Notes: generated by a model not told the origin, from the sequence alone. 64,000 nucleotides of DNA from Oscillospiraceae bacterium (GCA_015066385.1 SVOJ01000013.1:1-64000); one strand, 5' to 3'. Shown: positions 10,113 to 18,558, numbered from the stretch's first letter. Numbers and translations: made by a program.

Positions 10113-10116
10113 GTTC
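10021..10116 (-). ncRNA. Candidate antisense RNA antitoxin
   Basis: A minus-strand RNA of about 95 bases, predicted from a near-perfect promoter (start near 10116) to an intrinsic terminator. The terminator stem pairs AAGAAATAAC (10025-10034) with GTTATTTCTT (10061-10070) plus a GCCC/GGGC block inside, followed on this strand by six U. It is fully complementary to the last toxin codons, the stop and the 3' untranslated region, including the 3' half of the long-range inverted repeat. It should sequester or help degrade the toxin mRNA. Confidence 0.7.
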
Positions 10117-10122
10117 ACTTAT

Positions 10123-10151
10123 ATTATACCAATTTGTTTTTATTCTGTCAA
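10123..10151 (-). promoter_or_regulatory. Promoter of the antisense RNA
   Basis: On the minus strand, TTGACA (10151-10146), 17 bases, TATAAT (10128-10123): a perfect consensus pair with no open reading frame behind it. It looks stronger than the toxin promoter, as expected for an antitoxin RNA. Confidence 0.85.
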
Positions 10152-10174
10152 CACCCTGCAAGGGTGTTTTTTTC
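10150..10174 (+). terminator. Terminator of toxin mRNA
   Basis: AACACCCT and AGGGTGTT form an 8 bp stem with a 3-base loop, followed by a run of T. It ends the toxin transcript at about 10174. Confidence 0.8.
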
Positions 10175-10205
10175 ATTCTTTCGGGTGGAATTCAGTTCTG
10201 TTTAT

Positions 10206-10247
10206 AAAAAATCTCCGTTTCGGGTCTACCGTGAACGGAGATTTTTA
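10206..10247 (-). terminator. Terminator of the HTH regulator (possibly bidirectional)
   Basis: AAAAATCTCCGTT pairs with AACGGAGATTTTT (10207-10219 with 10234-10246), with T tracts on both sides. It starts at the stop codon of the minus-strand regulator. Confidence 0.75.
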
Positions 10248-10457
10248 ATTTGCGGGGTGAAATTCTTCCCCTTTTATGAGGTAATCAATGGAAACATCAA
10301 AGTAATCAGAGAATTTCAATAACATTGCAATGTCGGGGCTGCGCAGGCCGTTTTCGTAGTAGGAGAGGGCTTCTCGGCTGATGGACAGATCCATGGCAAC
10401 TTTCAACTGGCTGTAGCCCTTTGCTTTGCGGATTTCCCGCAGACCGATCATCTTCAT
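10245..10457 (-). CDS. XRE-family HTH repressor
   Basis: A 70-residue single-domain DNA-binding protein with a Cro/CI-type helix-turn-helix: residues 7-60 give LREIRKAKGYSQLKVAMDL, then SISREALSYYENG and a closing YFDVSIDYLI. There is no extra sensing domain. The gene is divergent from the large LRR protein, and the 104 bases between them hold a 50 bp perfect palindrome over the divergent promoters. Autorepression and control of the LRR gene are the natural reading. The ATG at 10451 is an alternative start. Confidence 0.9.
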   Translation of the reverse strand: MKMIGLREIRKAKGYSQLKVAMDLSISREALSYYENGLRSPDIAMLLKFSDYFDVSIDYLIKGEEFHPAN

Positions 10458-10485
10458 TTTCTCGCCCCGCTTTCATCAAATAGTC

Positions 10486-10514
10486 TTGACAAAAGTGTAA
10501 CAGATTGTTATATT
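10486..10514 (+). promoter_or_regulatory. Promoter of the LRR surface protein gene
   Basis: TTGACA 10486-10491, 17 bases, TATATT 10509-10514. The spacer and -10 element lie inside the 50 bp palindrome, so a bound repressor would block it. Confidence 0.8.
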
Positions 10515-10541
10515 TGAAAATATAACAATCTGTTACACTTT
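10492..10541. promoter_or_regulatory. 50 bp perfect palindrome, double operator for the XRE regulator
   Basis: Arms of 24 bases match perfectly around a 2-base centre. Each arm contains its own smaller palindrome, TAACAGATTGTTA at 10498-10510 and the inverse at 10523-10535. This gives two dimer sites (TAACA-N3-TGTTA) whose centres are 25 bp apart, a little over two helical turns. A TATATT -10 faces outward on each strand. Binding by the adjacent regulator is inferred from position. Confidence 0.8.
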
Positions 10542-10561
10542 ACTATTTTGGAGGTAGAAAA

Positions 10562-13500
10562 ATGAAACAAGTAATCAAAAAATCACTTTGCACGCTGTTG
10601 GCAGTCGTTTTGATGCTCACGGCGGTGCCATTCTCTGCTTTTGCATCAGAAGAAGATTTTTCAGCAACTCCAACTGAACAGGATGTTGACTATCAAGCAA
10701 CAAGTGTTCTCGGACAGATTATCAGTGATGCAATGGATGATAGTGGTGTTGCAAGTACGGCTGAAAACAACTATTACATTCAGGATGTTACTGTTGTTGA
10801 ACCTGCATATGCGACGGCAATTGTATCTGCTCCCGATAATGCAACTCTTGTTATGGCTGTTTATGATGAAGTAACCGGAGAAATGCTGACTTCGGCAATG
10901 ACTGCAGTATCATCAGAAACAACAACTGCTGATATTATTTTTGATGATCCCATTTTGACTGAATTTTTTGTGATTAAGGCTTTTCTTGTTGACGCAGAAA
11001 ACAAACCGGTATGTAAAAACTTTGAATCCAAAAAATATACAGTAGCATTTCAGGAATTTTTAGCAAAGACAACAGAAGATTTTGAAGAAGAAGTAATTGT
11101 GAATCTTGACGAAAGTGAAGAAACAAACTTTGCTGTTGTTGCAGAAGAAGCTGTTGTTGTTGAACAATCAACAGCAGTCAATGTGCTTGTGGTAAACGAT
11201 TTTGAAAATGGCGTTTATGTCTTCGAAAATGCAACAGAAGAAATAACATCTCTTGTTGCCGGCGATATTTTCTATTTCGAATATGGTGATGGCCTTGAGG
11301 ATTACATACTCACCAAAATCGGTACAATAGAGAATAACAAGGGAACGGTAACAATTACAACTTCAGATGACTATGAAATCAGCGAATTTTTCAGTTATAT
11401 TAAAATTGATACAACTGAATTACAGAATGATGTTCCGCAGACTTATGCAATGTCTCGCGGATTTGATGATGAAGCAGGGGATTTCGAACAGTCATCATCT
11501 TCTATTTCTTTAAAGTTTGCAACAGAATTTGATTTATTGCCACATGAAACACTTGAATTCAGCGGAACCGTAAACGTAACAACAACTTTGCAGTTTTACT
11601 ATGATTTTAAACTCTTCGGTGAAGATTATTATGAAATCACAAGTAAACTTGACTTGGTTGCTGAAGGTGCCGTGGAAATAGAAATCGGCGGAAAGAAAAC
11701 ATTTGAACCCATTATCTTATGTCAAGGGTACATCCCGATAATGACCGGTATAGAAGCTACTTTTTTAATGCGAATTGCGATTGAATTTGAATCAAAAGTG
11801 ACGGCAAAAGGCAGTTTTGAATATTCTATTACCTTTGGTGCTAAAAAGATTGCAGGCCGCCCCGATGAGGATTTATCCAAAAAGGGTGAATTTAAACTGA
11901 AGGCGGCGATTGAAGGTGAGGTTTCTTTCAGTATTATTCCTTCGGTTACTTTAGGAATCCGAGTTTTGCGGGTGTTTGGAATTGATGGCAGTTATAATGT
12001 TGCTTTTAAAATAACGGGCGTTGCTAAAATAATGGAGGCAGAGTCCGGTAATCAAGCTTCTCCATATCCTGATGAAATACACCGATGTTTTCTCTGCTTT
12101 GATGGTGATGTGACCCTTTCAAACAGCTTGGAATTTAATGTTAATTTCGGGTTACTTGAAAAGCACAGAAAAAAAATAATGAAGCTGAGTTATACATTAA
12201 ACTCTGTCAAATTATGTGACTTTTATGTACAGATCAATGATGTAGGGGAAATTGTTAGTTTTGGGTTGACACCATGCCCGCATGCACAATATAAAACAAC
12301 ATTCAAGGTATTGGATGAAAATGGTAATCCAGTTTCGGGTGTTGAATTGGTAGATGATTCCGGAACTTTCAGTACGGAAAGCAACGGTGAAGTAATTCGT
12401 TATAATAACACCGGAACACATTCAGTTTTTGTCAGGAGTTCGAATTATATTCTTGATAAGTCTAAAAATAAAAATAATCCCATAACATTTGCAGTTAATT
12501 CTGCTCCGGTCGTCGTAAAAATTTATGTGAAGAAAATTACAAGCGAAAGTGGCAATTCAAATATTGTGGAAAGTGGCATATGGGAAGACAGAATTCTGTG
12601 GACACTGTACACGGACGGTAGTCTTGTGATTGAAGGTGAGGGGGACCTGCCGGGAGATCTGTTAGGGTTGCTCTCACAGGCCCCTTGGATGCATGATTAT
12701 GATACTTTTATAAAAAAAATAACAATCCGTGATGGCATAACCGGTATTGGAGCCGGGGTATTCCTCAATTGTCTGAATCTTACCGACATAACAATCCCAA
12801 ATAGTGTAACCAGTATCGGAATGCGTGCCTTTGCCGGATGTGAATCTCTTTCCAAAATTACAATTCCGAATGGAGTAAACTTTCTTGGGAGAAGCGTGTT
12901 TATAGGATGTAAAAACTTAAAAACTATTATTATAGGCAAGGGGCTGAAGAATGTTACCGGAATGTCATTTATAAATTGTGCTGCTAAATTAACAGTGTCA
13001 ACAAGCAATCCATATTTGTGTGTAGCTGATGGTGTTTTATATAGTAAGGATAAAACTGAATTGATTTATGATGCTGCAAGCAGGAACAACACATCTTATA
13101 CAATACCGAATAGTGTAACATCAATTAGTGATGGTGCGTTCTATGGTTGTTCAAATTTGACAAGTATAACAATGCCAAGTAAGTTAACAACAATTGGTTT
13201 ATATGCATTCTATGGTTGTTCAGGTTTGACAAGTATCGCTATTCCAAGTAGTGTAACAACAATTGATTCATATGCATTCTATGGTTGTTCAGGTTTGAAG
13301 AATATCACTATTCCGAATAGTGTAACATCAATTGGTGGATCTGCATTCGAGGATTGTTCAAATCTGACAAGTGTAAAGATATCAAGTAATGTAACAGCAA
13401 TCAGGCAAAGTACATTCGAGCGTTGCTCAAATCTGACAAGTGTAACAATCCCCAATAAGGTAACAATAATTGGTCAGGGTGCATTTCGTTTTTGTTCACA

Positions 13501-14668
13501 ACTTAAAAGTATTACGATACCTAGCAGTGTTACAACAATTGAGCATGCTGCATTCGGTTTCTGTGATAATTTATCAACAGTATATTATGGCGGAACCGCT
13601 TCACAATGGAAAAAAATTGAACTAAGTACTAATGATGTGTTAACTGAAGCAACGATTGTATATTCAAGCAAATCAACAGAACCACTTGTAGCGAACTTTG
13701 AGATTGATGACAATGCGGCAACATATTCGGAAACATCAGCACTGACTGAAACAATAACAGATGCTGTTGTTGGATATGAGTACATCATTGTTGCGGTCAG
13801 GGACGAAAATGCAGAAGAGCTGATTGTACCGGTTAATCTTCTGTTTATTGATCAGAAAACTGCTGAAGCAGAAGAATTGACATTTGAATATTATATTGAT
13901 GAAAGTATAAGCGATTATGATGTGCTTATTTTCGGACAGGAGCCTCCGCATTATCATCGTTATATCGGTACAGCAACACCTGCAACCTGCACGCAACAGG
14001 GCTTTACTACTTACACCTGCGAATGTGAAGATTTTTATGTTGCTGATTATGTGGATGCAAGCGGACACGATTATCAATCTGCAATTACCATTCCTGCTAC
14101 ACATCTGACCGTTGGTGAAGAAACATTTACGTGTTTGTGTGGTGACAGTTATACACAATCCATTGCAAAGAGTGAGGCGCATTCCTACTCGACGGTTATA
14201 ACTGCTCCCACCTGCACTGCACAGGGCTACACCACTTACACCTGCGAATGCGGTGACAGTTATGTCGGGGATTATTCAAATGCCCTCGGTCACACTGAAG
14301 AAGTCATCCCCGGTAAGGCGGCAACCTGCACCGCAACGGGCTTGACGGATGGCAAGAAGTGCACACTCTGCGGTGAAATCACCCTTGCACAGACCGAAAT
14401 TGCAAAACTTGAGCATAGCAAAGTAACCGTCAACCAAAAGGCGGCTACTGCCACCGAAGACGGTTACACGGGGGATGTTGTCTGTTCTGTTTGCGGAACG
14501 GAAATTTCTAAGGGTAAAGTTATTCCAGCCACGGGGAATACCGTTAAAAATTGCGATCACCTTTGCCATAAGGACGGATTTATCGGCTTCATCTGGAAAA
14601 TCGTGCAGTTCTTCTGGAAACTGTTCGGCATGAATCCCGTTTGCGAATGCGGCGTGGCACACTATTAA
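10562..14668 (+). CDS. Secreted BspA-like leucine-rich-repeat protein
   Basis: A 1368-residue exported protein. Residues 1-29 are a signal peptide (KKSLCTLLAVVLMLTAV, then FSAFASEE). A long beta-rich N-terminal part (30-650) is unrecognised. Residues about 720-1020 hold roughly eleven LRR_5 repeats of 23 residues, pattern LTSITIPNSVTSIGxxAF. Residues about 1120-1335 carry cysteine-paired repeats of the form ATCTxxGxTTYTCxCGD. The last 36 residues run CDHLCHKDGF, then FIWKIVQFFWKLFG and CxCGVAHY, a tail style I associate with Ruminococcaceae surface proteins. No LPXTG motif is present. Adhesion or surface binding is the usual role of BspA-like proteins. Expression is probably set by the divergent XRE repressor. 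Confidence 0.85.
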   Translation: MKQVIKKSLCTLLAVVLMLTAVPFSAFASEEDFSATPTEQDVDYQATSVLGQIISDAMDDSGVASTAENNYYIQDVTVVEPAYATAIVSAPDNATLVMAVYDEVTGEMLTSAMTAVSSETTTADIIFDDPILTEFFVIKAFLVDAENKPVCKNFESKKYTVAFQEFLAKTTEDFEEEVIVNLDESEETNFAVVAEEAVVVEQSTAVNVLVVNDFENGVYVFENATEEITSLVAGDIFYFEYGDGLEDYILTKIGTIENNKGTVTITTSDDYEISEFFSYIKIDTTELQNDVPQTYAMSRGFDDEAGDFEQSSSSISLKFATEFDLLPHETLEFSGTVNVTTTLQFYYDFKLFGEDYYEITSKLDLVAEGAVEIEIGGKKTFEPIILCQGYIPIMTGIEATFLMRIAIEFESKVTAKGSFEYSITFGAKKIAGRPDEDLSKKGEFKLKAAIEGEVSFSIIPSVTLGIRVLRVFGIDGSYNVAFKITGVAKIMEAESGNQASPYPDEIHRCFLCFDGDVTLSNSLEFNVNFGLLEKHRKKIMKLSYTLNSVKLCDFYVQINDVGEIVSFGLTPCPHAQYKTTFKVLDENGNPVSGVELVDDSGTFSTESNGEVIRYNNTGTHSVFVRSSNYILDKSKNKNNPITFAVNSAPVVVKIYVKKITSESGNSNIVESGIWEDRILWTLYTDGSLVIEGEGDLPGDLLGLLSQAPWMHDYDTFIKKITIRDGITGIGAGVFLNCLNLTDITIPNSVTSIGMRAFAGCESLSKITIPNGVNFLGRSVFIGCKNLKTIIIGKGLKNVTGMSFINCAAKLTVSTSNPYLCVADGVLYSKDKTELIYDAASRNNTSYTIPNSVTSISDGAFYGCSNLTSITMPSKLTTIGLYAFYGCSGLTSIAIPSSVTTIDSYAFYGCSGLKNITIPNSVTSIGGSAFEDCSNLTSVKISSNVTAIRQSTFERCSNLTSVTIPNKVTIIGQGAFRFCSQLKSITIPSSVTTIEHAAFGFCDNLSTVYYGGTASQWKKIELSTNDVLTEATIVYSSKSTEPLVANFEIDDNAATYSETSALTETITDAVVGYEYIIVAVRDENAEELIVPVNLLFIDQKTAEAEELTFEYYIDESISDYDVLIFGQEPPHYHRYIGTATPATCTQQGFTTYTCECEDFYVADYVDASGHDYQSAITIPATHLTVGEETFTCLCGDSYTQSIAKSEAHSYSTVITAPTCTAQGYTTYTCECGDSYVGDYSNALGHTEEVIPGKAATCTATGLTDGKKCTLCGEITLAQTEIAKLEHSKVTVNQKAATATEDGYTGDVVCSVCGTEISKGKVIPATGNTVKNCDHLCHKDGFIGFIWKIVQFFWKLFGMNPVCECGVAHY

Positions 14669-14675
14669 AAAATCC

Positions 14676-14710
14676 GAGACCTGCTTTTTATAAGCGGGTC
14701 TCATTTTTTT
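14676..14710 (+). terminator. Terminator after the LRR gene
   Basis: GAGACCTGCTT (14676-14686) pairs with AAGCGGGTCTC (14692-14702), then a T run. Confidence 0.85.
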
Positions 14711-14749
14711 CGTGTTGTAAATTATTTTAAATTATTTACAATTCTGCTA

Positions 14750-14778
14750 TTGTTTTCCGTGTCGGAGTTTGCTATAAT
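14750..14778 (+). promoter_or_regulatory. Promoter of the lipase-like gene
   Basis: TTGTTT 14750-14755, 17 bases, extended -10 TGCTATAAT ending at 14778. Confidence 0.7.
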
Positions 14779-14822
14779 TCAATAGTGCATTGTAATAAAG
14801 TGCAAAAAAGGAGAGGGAAACT

Positions 14823-16604
14823 ATGAAACTCAAAAGAATCGTAAGCATTGTTCTGTGTGCGGCTATGGTTTTGTCGGCATTCTGTATTCCGACTTCCGCC
14901 GCAACTTACAAGCCTGCCTACAACACCGACACACCCGTTGTTATTGTGCACGGCATGAGTCAGAACGACACCTATGTGCTCAACGAAGACGGCACATGGA
15001 AAGAAGACGGCAAGGGCGGTTACATCAACGGCTGGCCGCTTGAAATCGATGTCATGGCTCTTGTGAAAGAAGCACTGCCCGAAATGCTCATGTCCATTCT
15101 GTTCCGCCGCGATATGGGATTGACGGAAGCCATGAAAAAGGGAACTTATGAAGCCCTTTATGCGATTCATAAGGACAACAAAGGTAATTATCTCACTCCC
15201 GTGGATGTGCCCTGCTATGAATATCCCATGAGCGAAATGACCGAAGAACTCAAGGCATATTATTATAATCTGCTTCCTTTACAGGGACTTGCCGAGATCA
15301 TCGGTGAGGAAAATATTTACTATTTCGGCTATGATTCCATCGGCGATGTGCAGTATGAAACCGAAAAATTGAATCACTATATCCACGATGTGGTTCTGCC
15401 GCAGACCGGTTCGGATACCGTCCGTATCTGCCCGATCAGCCTCGGCGGTACCATTGCGGTCAATTATCTTGACAGATATCCCGAAGATTATGAACTCATT
15501 GAACGCATGGTCTTTGTTATTCCCGCACTCAACGGCTCGACCATTATCGGCGACCTGATTGTCGGCAACCTGAGCATCCTCAATGATGATGATATGCTCT
15601 ATAACAAATTCCTTGTTTCTCTGCTTGGCGACGGCTGGCTGTCTTATCTGCTGAATATCGTTCTTCGCATTCTGCCGACCGATGTGCTTAAATCCGCACT
15701 CGGCGGCCTTGCCGAAAGCCTTGTGGAAACCGCCATCGTTCCCACCACCATTCTGTGGGCACTGTGTCCTGCCGAATATTATGAAGAAGGCAGAGCAAAA
15801 TGGCTTGAAAGCGGCGAATATCCCGAAATTCTCGAAAAAGTCGATGCCTATGACAAGGCCCGTGCAAACTTTGCAGACAATCTTGCCAAATTGCAGGCAA
15901 CAGGCTGCAAAGTGTTCGACATCGTCTGCTACGGCGGTACCATGTTCCCGCTTTGCGCAGAATATGACACCACCAACGGCGACGGTATCGTCCATGCAAC
16001 AAGTGCATCCATGGGTGCCGCTTTTGCAGCCCCCGGTGAAGCCTTCCCCGAAGATTATGTTGCCGCAGGCACCTATTGCTCCGACCCGACCCACAACCAC
16101 ATTTCTCCCGACAGAAATGCCGATGCAACCGCAGGTCTGCTGCCTTGCAGAACATGGTACATCAAGAATCAGGCACACGAAAAACTGCCGTTCAATGATG
16201 TGGCTCTGAAACTTGCATTTGACATCATGTGCGACGAAAACATCAATGATGTTTATTCCCGTCCCGATGTTTATCCGCAGTTCAATGAAGGCAGACTCAC
16301 TGATACCGTTAACCTGTATCTTGCCGCTTGGGAAGAAGCAGATAAGTCCAATGTCGGCATTGCACAGACCGCTGCCATTGAAGATGCGCTCAAGGAAGTC
16401 AACCGTCAGCTGAACAAAACAGTTGTTGTCACGGCTGAATGGAACGAAGCGGTTGAAAATCTTCGCGTCGAACTTGTGTTTGCAGGTGTGATTGAAGATA
16501 TGACTCCGTCTGAACTTGAAAACTTCTTCACCCGTTTCATGGCAAGTGTCAACGAAACCGTTAACTCCACGGCTAACTGTTTTAATTCTCTTTTCAAGAA
16601 GTAA
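14823..16604 (+). CDS. Secreted alpha/beta-hydrolase (lipase/esterase-like)
   Basis: A 593-residue exported protein with signal peptide at 1-26 (LKRIVSIVLCAAMVLSAF, cleavage near TSAA). The mature part begins with the oxyanion-hole segment PVVIVHGMSQND and has a nucleophile elbow PISLGG near residue 203, then NYLDRYPED. The elbow lacks the usual first glycine (GxSxG becomes PxSxG). Near residue 388, the GDGIVHATSAS segment resembles the acid-bearing loop of lipase-type hydrolases, and a C-terminal helical region has no match I know. The transcript is probably single-gene, with a promoter at 14750 and a strong AAGGAGAGGG site. The substrate is unknown; lipid or ester hydrolysis outside the cell is likely. 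Confidence 0.75.
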   Translation: MKLKRIVSIVLCAAMVLSAFCIPTSAATYKPAYNTDTPVVIVHGMSQNDTYVLNEDGTWKEDGKGGYINGWPLEIDVMALVKEALPEMLMSILFRRDMGLTEAMKKGTYEALYAIHKDNKGNYLTPVDVPCYEYPMSEMTEELKAYYYNLLPLQGLAEIIGEENIYYFGYDSIGDVQYETEKLNHYIHDVVLPQTGSDTVRICPISLGGTIAVNYLDRYPEDYELIERMVFVIPALNGSTIIGDLIVGNLSILNDDDMLYNKFLVSLLGDGWLSYLLNIVLRILPTDVLKSALGGLAESLVETAIVPTTILWALCPAEYYEEGRAKWLESGEYPEILEKVDAYDKARANFADNLAKLQATGCKVFDIVCYGGTMFPLCAEYDTTNGDGIVHATSASMGAAFAAPGEAFPEDYVAAGTYCSDPTHNHISPDRNADATAGLLPCRTWYIKNQAHEKLPFNDVALKLAFDIMCDENINDVYSRPDVYPQFNEGRLTDTVNLYLAAWEEADKSNVGIAQTAAIEDALKEVNRQLNKTVVVTAEWNEAVENLRVELVFAGVIEDMTPSELENFFTRFMASVNETVNSTANCFNSLFKK

Positions 16605-16638
16605 ACAGAAAAAGAGAGTCTGTACATAAAATAAGACC

Positions 16639-16684
16639 TTAAAAATGAAAGCCTTCCGTGCTATACTCAAAGCATGGAAGGCTT
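16639..16684 (+). promoter_or_regulatory. Promoter with overlapping palindrome upstream of the HTH-TPR regulator
   Basis: TTAAAA 16639-16644, 17 bases, TATACT 16662-16667. AAGCCTTCC (16649-16657) with GGAAGGCTT (16676-16684), and TGCT with AGCA inside, form a dyad centred on the -10 element. It is probably an autoregulatory operator. As RNA it would be a hairpin without a T tract, so a terminator is unlikely. Confidence 0.6.
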
Positions 16685-16713
16685 CCGATATTTATGAAAA
16701 GAGGTTTTTTTGA

Positions 16714-17631
16714 ATGCAAAAGATGTTGTGTGAAAATTTAAAGAAATTCCGTATATCCAAAAATATGACACAAGAACAGGTTGCAGAAAGGTTGGCAGTC
16801 AATCCGCAAACGGTGTCGCGTTGGGAATGCGGTACAACCTTGCCCGATGTGTTGACTCTGCCTTTGCTTGCAAAATTGTACGGCGTGACGGTGGACGATT
16901 TTTACAAAAAGAATACCGTTGCGTATGATAATTATGCACAGCGTCTTGCCGCCGTGTATGAAAAAACAAGAGATCCTGTCGATTTTCTGCAGGCACTGGG
17001 CGAGTTTAAAAAGATGATGCATGAAAAAGAACTGTCCGTTGCCGATGAATGGAATGTGGCAATGCTTTATTATTTTATGCTCAAGGACTGCAAAGAAAAA
17101 GCAATGGAATGGTTTGACCGCATTGTTGAAAACGGTCCGGGGGATGACTTGCACTCTTATTACCGTGCGTGTTCTTGTCGCATTTCTCTTTATTTTGCAA
17201 TCGGCAAAGGAGATGAGATCATTGCCATGCAGGATGAATATCTGCAAAAAAATAAAAATGATCCCCGTGCATGGCAGTTGTATATGGAAACGCTGATATA
17301 TGGCGAATTGTATGCGGATGCGTATGACTGTTTCTCTGAAGCGGTGTCGTTGTTTGCTGAAGATTGGATCTTGTATATTTTAGGCGGGGATATTTGCGCC
17401 AAGTTGAAAAAGTACGACGAAGCTATGCGGTATTATGATAAAGCAGGTCAACTCGGAACGTTTTTCTGTGATGAAAAATACTGCAAAGCCTGTCTTTATG
17501 AAGATCTTGGTGAAATCGAAAAAGCCGCAAATGAATATATAGAAATTGCACAAATTCTGCAAAGCCGCGGTTTTGATGTGGAAGCGGAGATGGCACAGCA
17601 GGAAGCGGAAAATTTGTTGAAGAAAAAATAA
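16714..17631 (+). CDS. XRE-type transcriptional regulator with TPR-like C-terminal domain
   Basis: 305 residues. The N-terminal helix-turn-helix (about 6-60) reads FRISKNMTQEQVAERLAVNPQ then TVSRWECGTTLPD. The rest (70-300) is a run of helical pairs resembling tetratricopeptide repeats, for example AMRYYDKAGQLGTFF and the EKAANEYIEIAQ segment. This build recalls regulators that read peptides or cell state through the TPR part. The gene stands alone between a dyad-containing promoter and a terminator, so autoregulation is the simplest model. An in-frame ATG at 16723 is an alternative start. Confidence 0.85.
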   Translation: MQKMLCENLKKFRISKNMTQEQVAERLAVNPQTVSRWECGTTLPDVLTLPLLAKLYGVTVDDFYKKNTVAYDNYAQRLAAVYEKTRDPVDFLQALGEFKKMMHEKELSVADEWNVAMLYYFMLKDCKEKAMEWFDRIVENGPGDDLHSYYRACSCRISLYFAIGKGDEIIAMQDEYLQKNKNDPRAWQLYMETLIYGELYADAYDCFSEAVSLFAEDWILYILGGDICAKLKKYDEAMRYYDKAGQLGTFFCDEKYCKACLYEDLGEIEKAANEYIEIAQILQSRGFDVEAEMAQQEAENLLKKK

Positions 17632-17636
17632 AAGCA

Positions 17637-17675
17637 AAACGGCAGAGAGTGTTGTGTGCTCTCTGCCGTTTGGTC
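17637..17675. terminator. Bidirectional terminator between convergent genes
   Basis: AAACGGCAGAGAG (17637-17649) pairs with CTCTCTGCCGTTT (17659-17671). It lies between the HTH-TPR gene and the minus-strand phospholipase-like gene. Confidence 0.8.
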
Positions 17676-17679
17676 AATT

Positions 17680-18555
17680 TTAATTGTTTTGCTTGATAAT
17701 TGCTTCACAAATCTGCGGGGTGATAAAATCCGCCATGAACCAACCGTACACTTTTTTGTTTTCTTTTAAATACGGTAACAGTCGGCGGTTGATGTATCTT
17801 GAAGACATAAAGGGGAGCAGTCCCCCTGCGGTGCTTGTGGCATGCAGGTAAGCTGTGTTTGCATCGGGCTTTGCATTTTCCAAGGCAGGGATAATGCAGT
17901 GAAGCCATTTTTCCTTTTGGTAATGCGCATAACGGTCCTGAATGATGATTTGTGTCTGTCCGTTGTGCATGTCGCAGATTTTCGGTTCACTGCTCTCTCT
18001 GTTGCCCTGGTCGGGCCAATGCGAAAGGTCAAGTCCCGTGTCAGTGTCTTTGCCGAAATTGCCCAATCCGCAACGGCGAAGTAAAACGAGTTTTCCTCTG
18101 CATTCTCCTAATGTCGGAAAACGGTTTTCAAGAAACCAACGGTCTTTGTGTCCGTCTATGAACTGCTCATAAAACTTCTCATAAAACACATCACCGTTGT
18201 GTCCGTCGTCTTCTTTCACACTGACGAGAATTGTTTCAGACGGATTTTTATCGAGGAAAGCAAGGCAATCGTTCAGCACGTCCGTGAATGAGATTTTTTC
18301 GGAAAACGGGAATCTCTTTTTGCGGCAGTCAATGATGGCATGCACCACCACAAAGGTGTTATTTTTCAGTTTCATGCGGATGTCAAGCAGTCGCACGCCC
18401 ATGTTGAGTTGGCGGGAAATGTCTGTGTGCTGGCATTTGGTGATCCACGAAGCCGACACAAAACGGCTTGCAGAGTTGTGTGTGCCGGGAATGTTGATTT
18501 TTGAAATCGGTGTTGTGTCGGGCAATGCCGACATCCATCTTTTAACGTCCGTCAT
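17680..18555 (-). CDS. PI-specific phospholipase C-like protein
   Basis: A 291-residue protein with the PI-PLC X-box arrangement. The first catalytic histidine lies in NIPGTHNSASR (about residue 27). The GVRLLDIRM strand supplies an arginine and the second histidine is in VVVHAIID (about residue 73). A later ETILVSVKED segment is also typical. There is no signal peptide or membrane segment, unlike classical secreted bacterial PI-PLC, so it may act in the cytoplasm or be exported another way. It follows the flavin reductase gene by 3 bases, on one transcript. The substrate is not determined; glycerophosphodiesterase-like use is possible. Confidence 0.8.
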   Translation of the reverse strand: MTDVKRWMSALPDTTPISKINIPGTHNSASRFVSASWITKCQHTDISRQLNMGVRLLDIRMKLKNNTFVVVHAIIDCRKKRFPFSEKISFTDVLNDCLAFLDKNPSETILVSVKEDDGHNGDVFYEKFYEQFIDGHKDRWFLENRFPTLGECRGKLVLLRRCGLGNFGKDTDTGLDLSHWPDQGNRESSEPKICDMHNGQTQIIIQDRYAHYQKEKWLHCIIPALENAKPDANTAYLHATSTAGGLLPFMSSRYINRRLLPYLKENKKVYGWFMADFITPQICEAIIKQNN

Positions 18556-18558
18556 GGC

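Noticed and set aside
13090..13570. Tandem DNA repeat or CRISPR-like array in the LRR gene
   Set aside because: The 69-base periodicity is imperfect and encodes 23-residue LRR units; no constant repeats with unique spacers.
15279..16670. 463-codon open frame on the minus strand opposite the lipase-like gene
   Set aside because: Shadow frame from strong codon bias of the plus-strand gene; no ribosome site, low-complexity Cys/Ile/Phe-rich translation with no family likeness.
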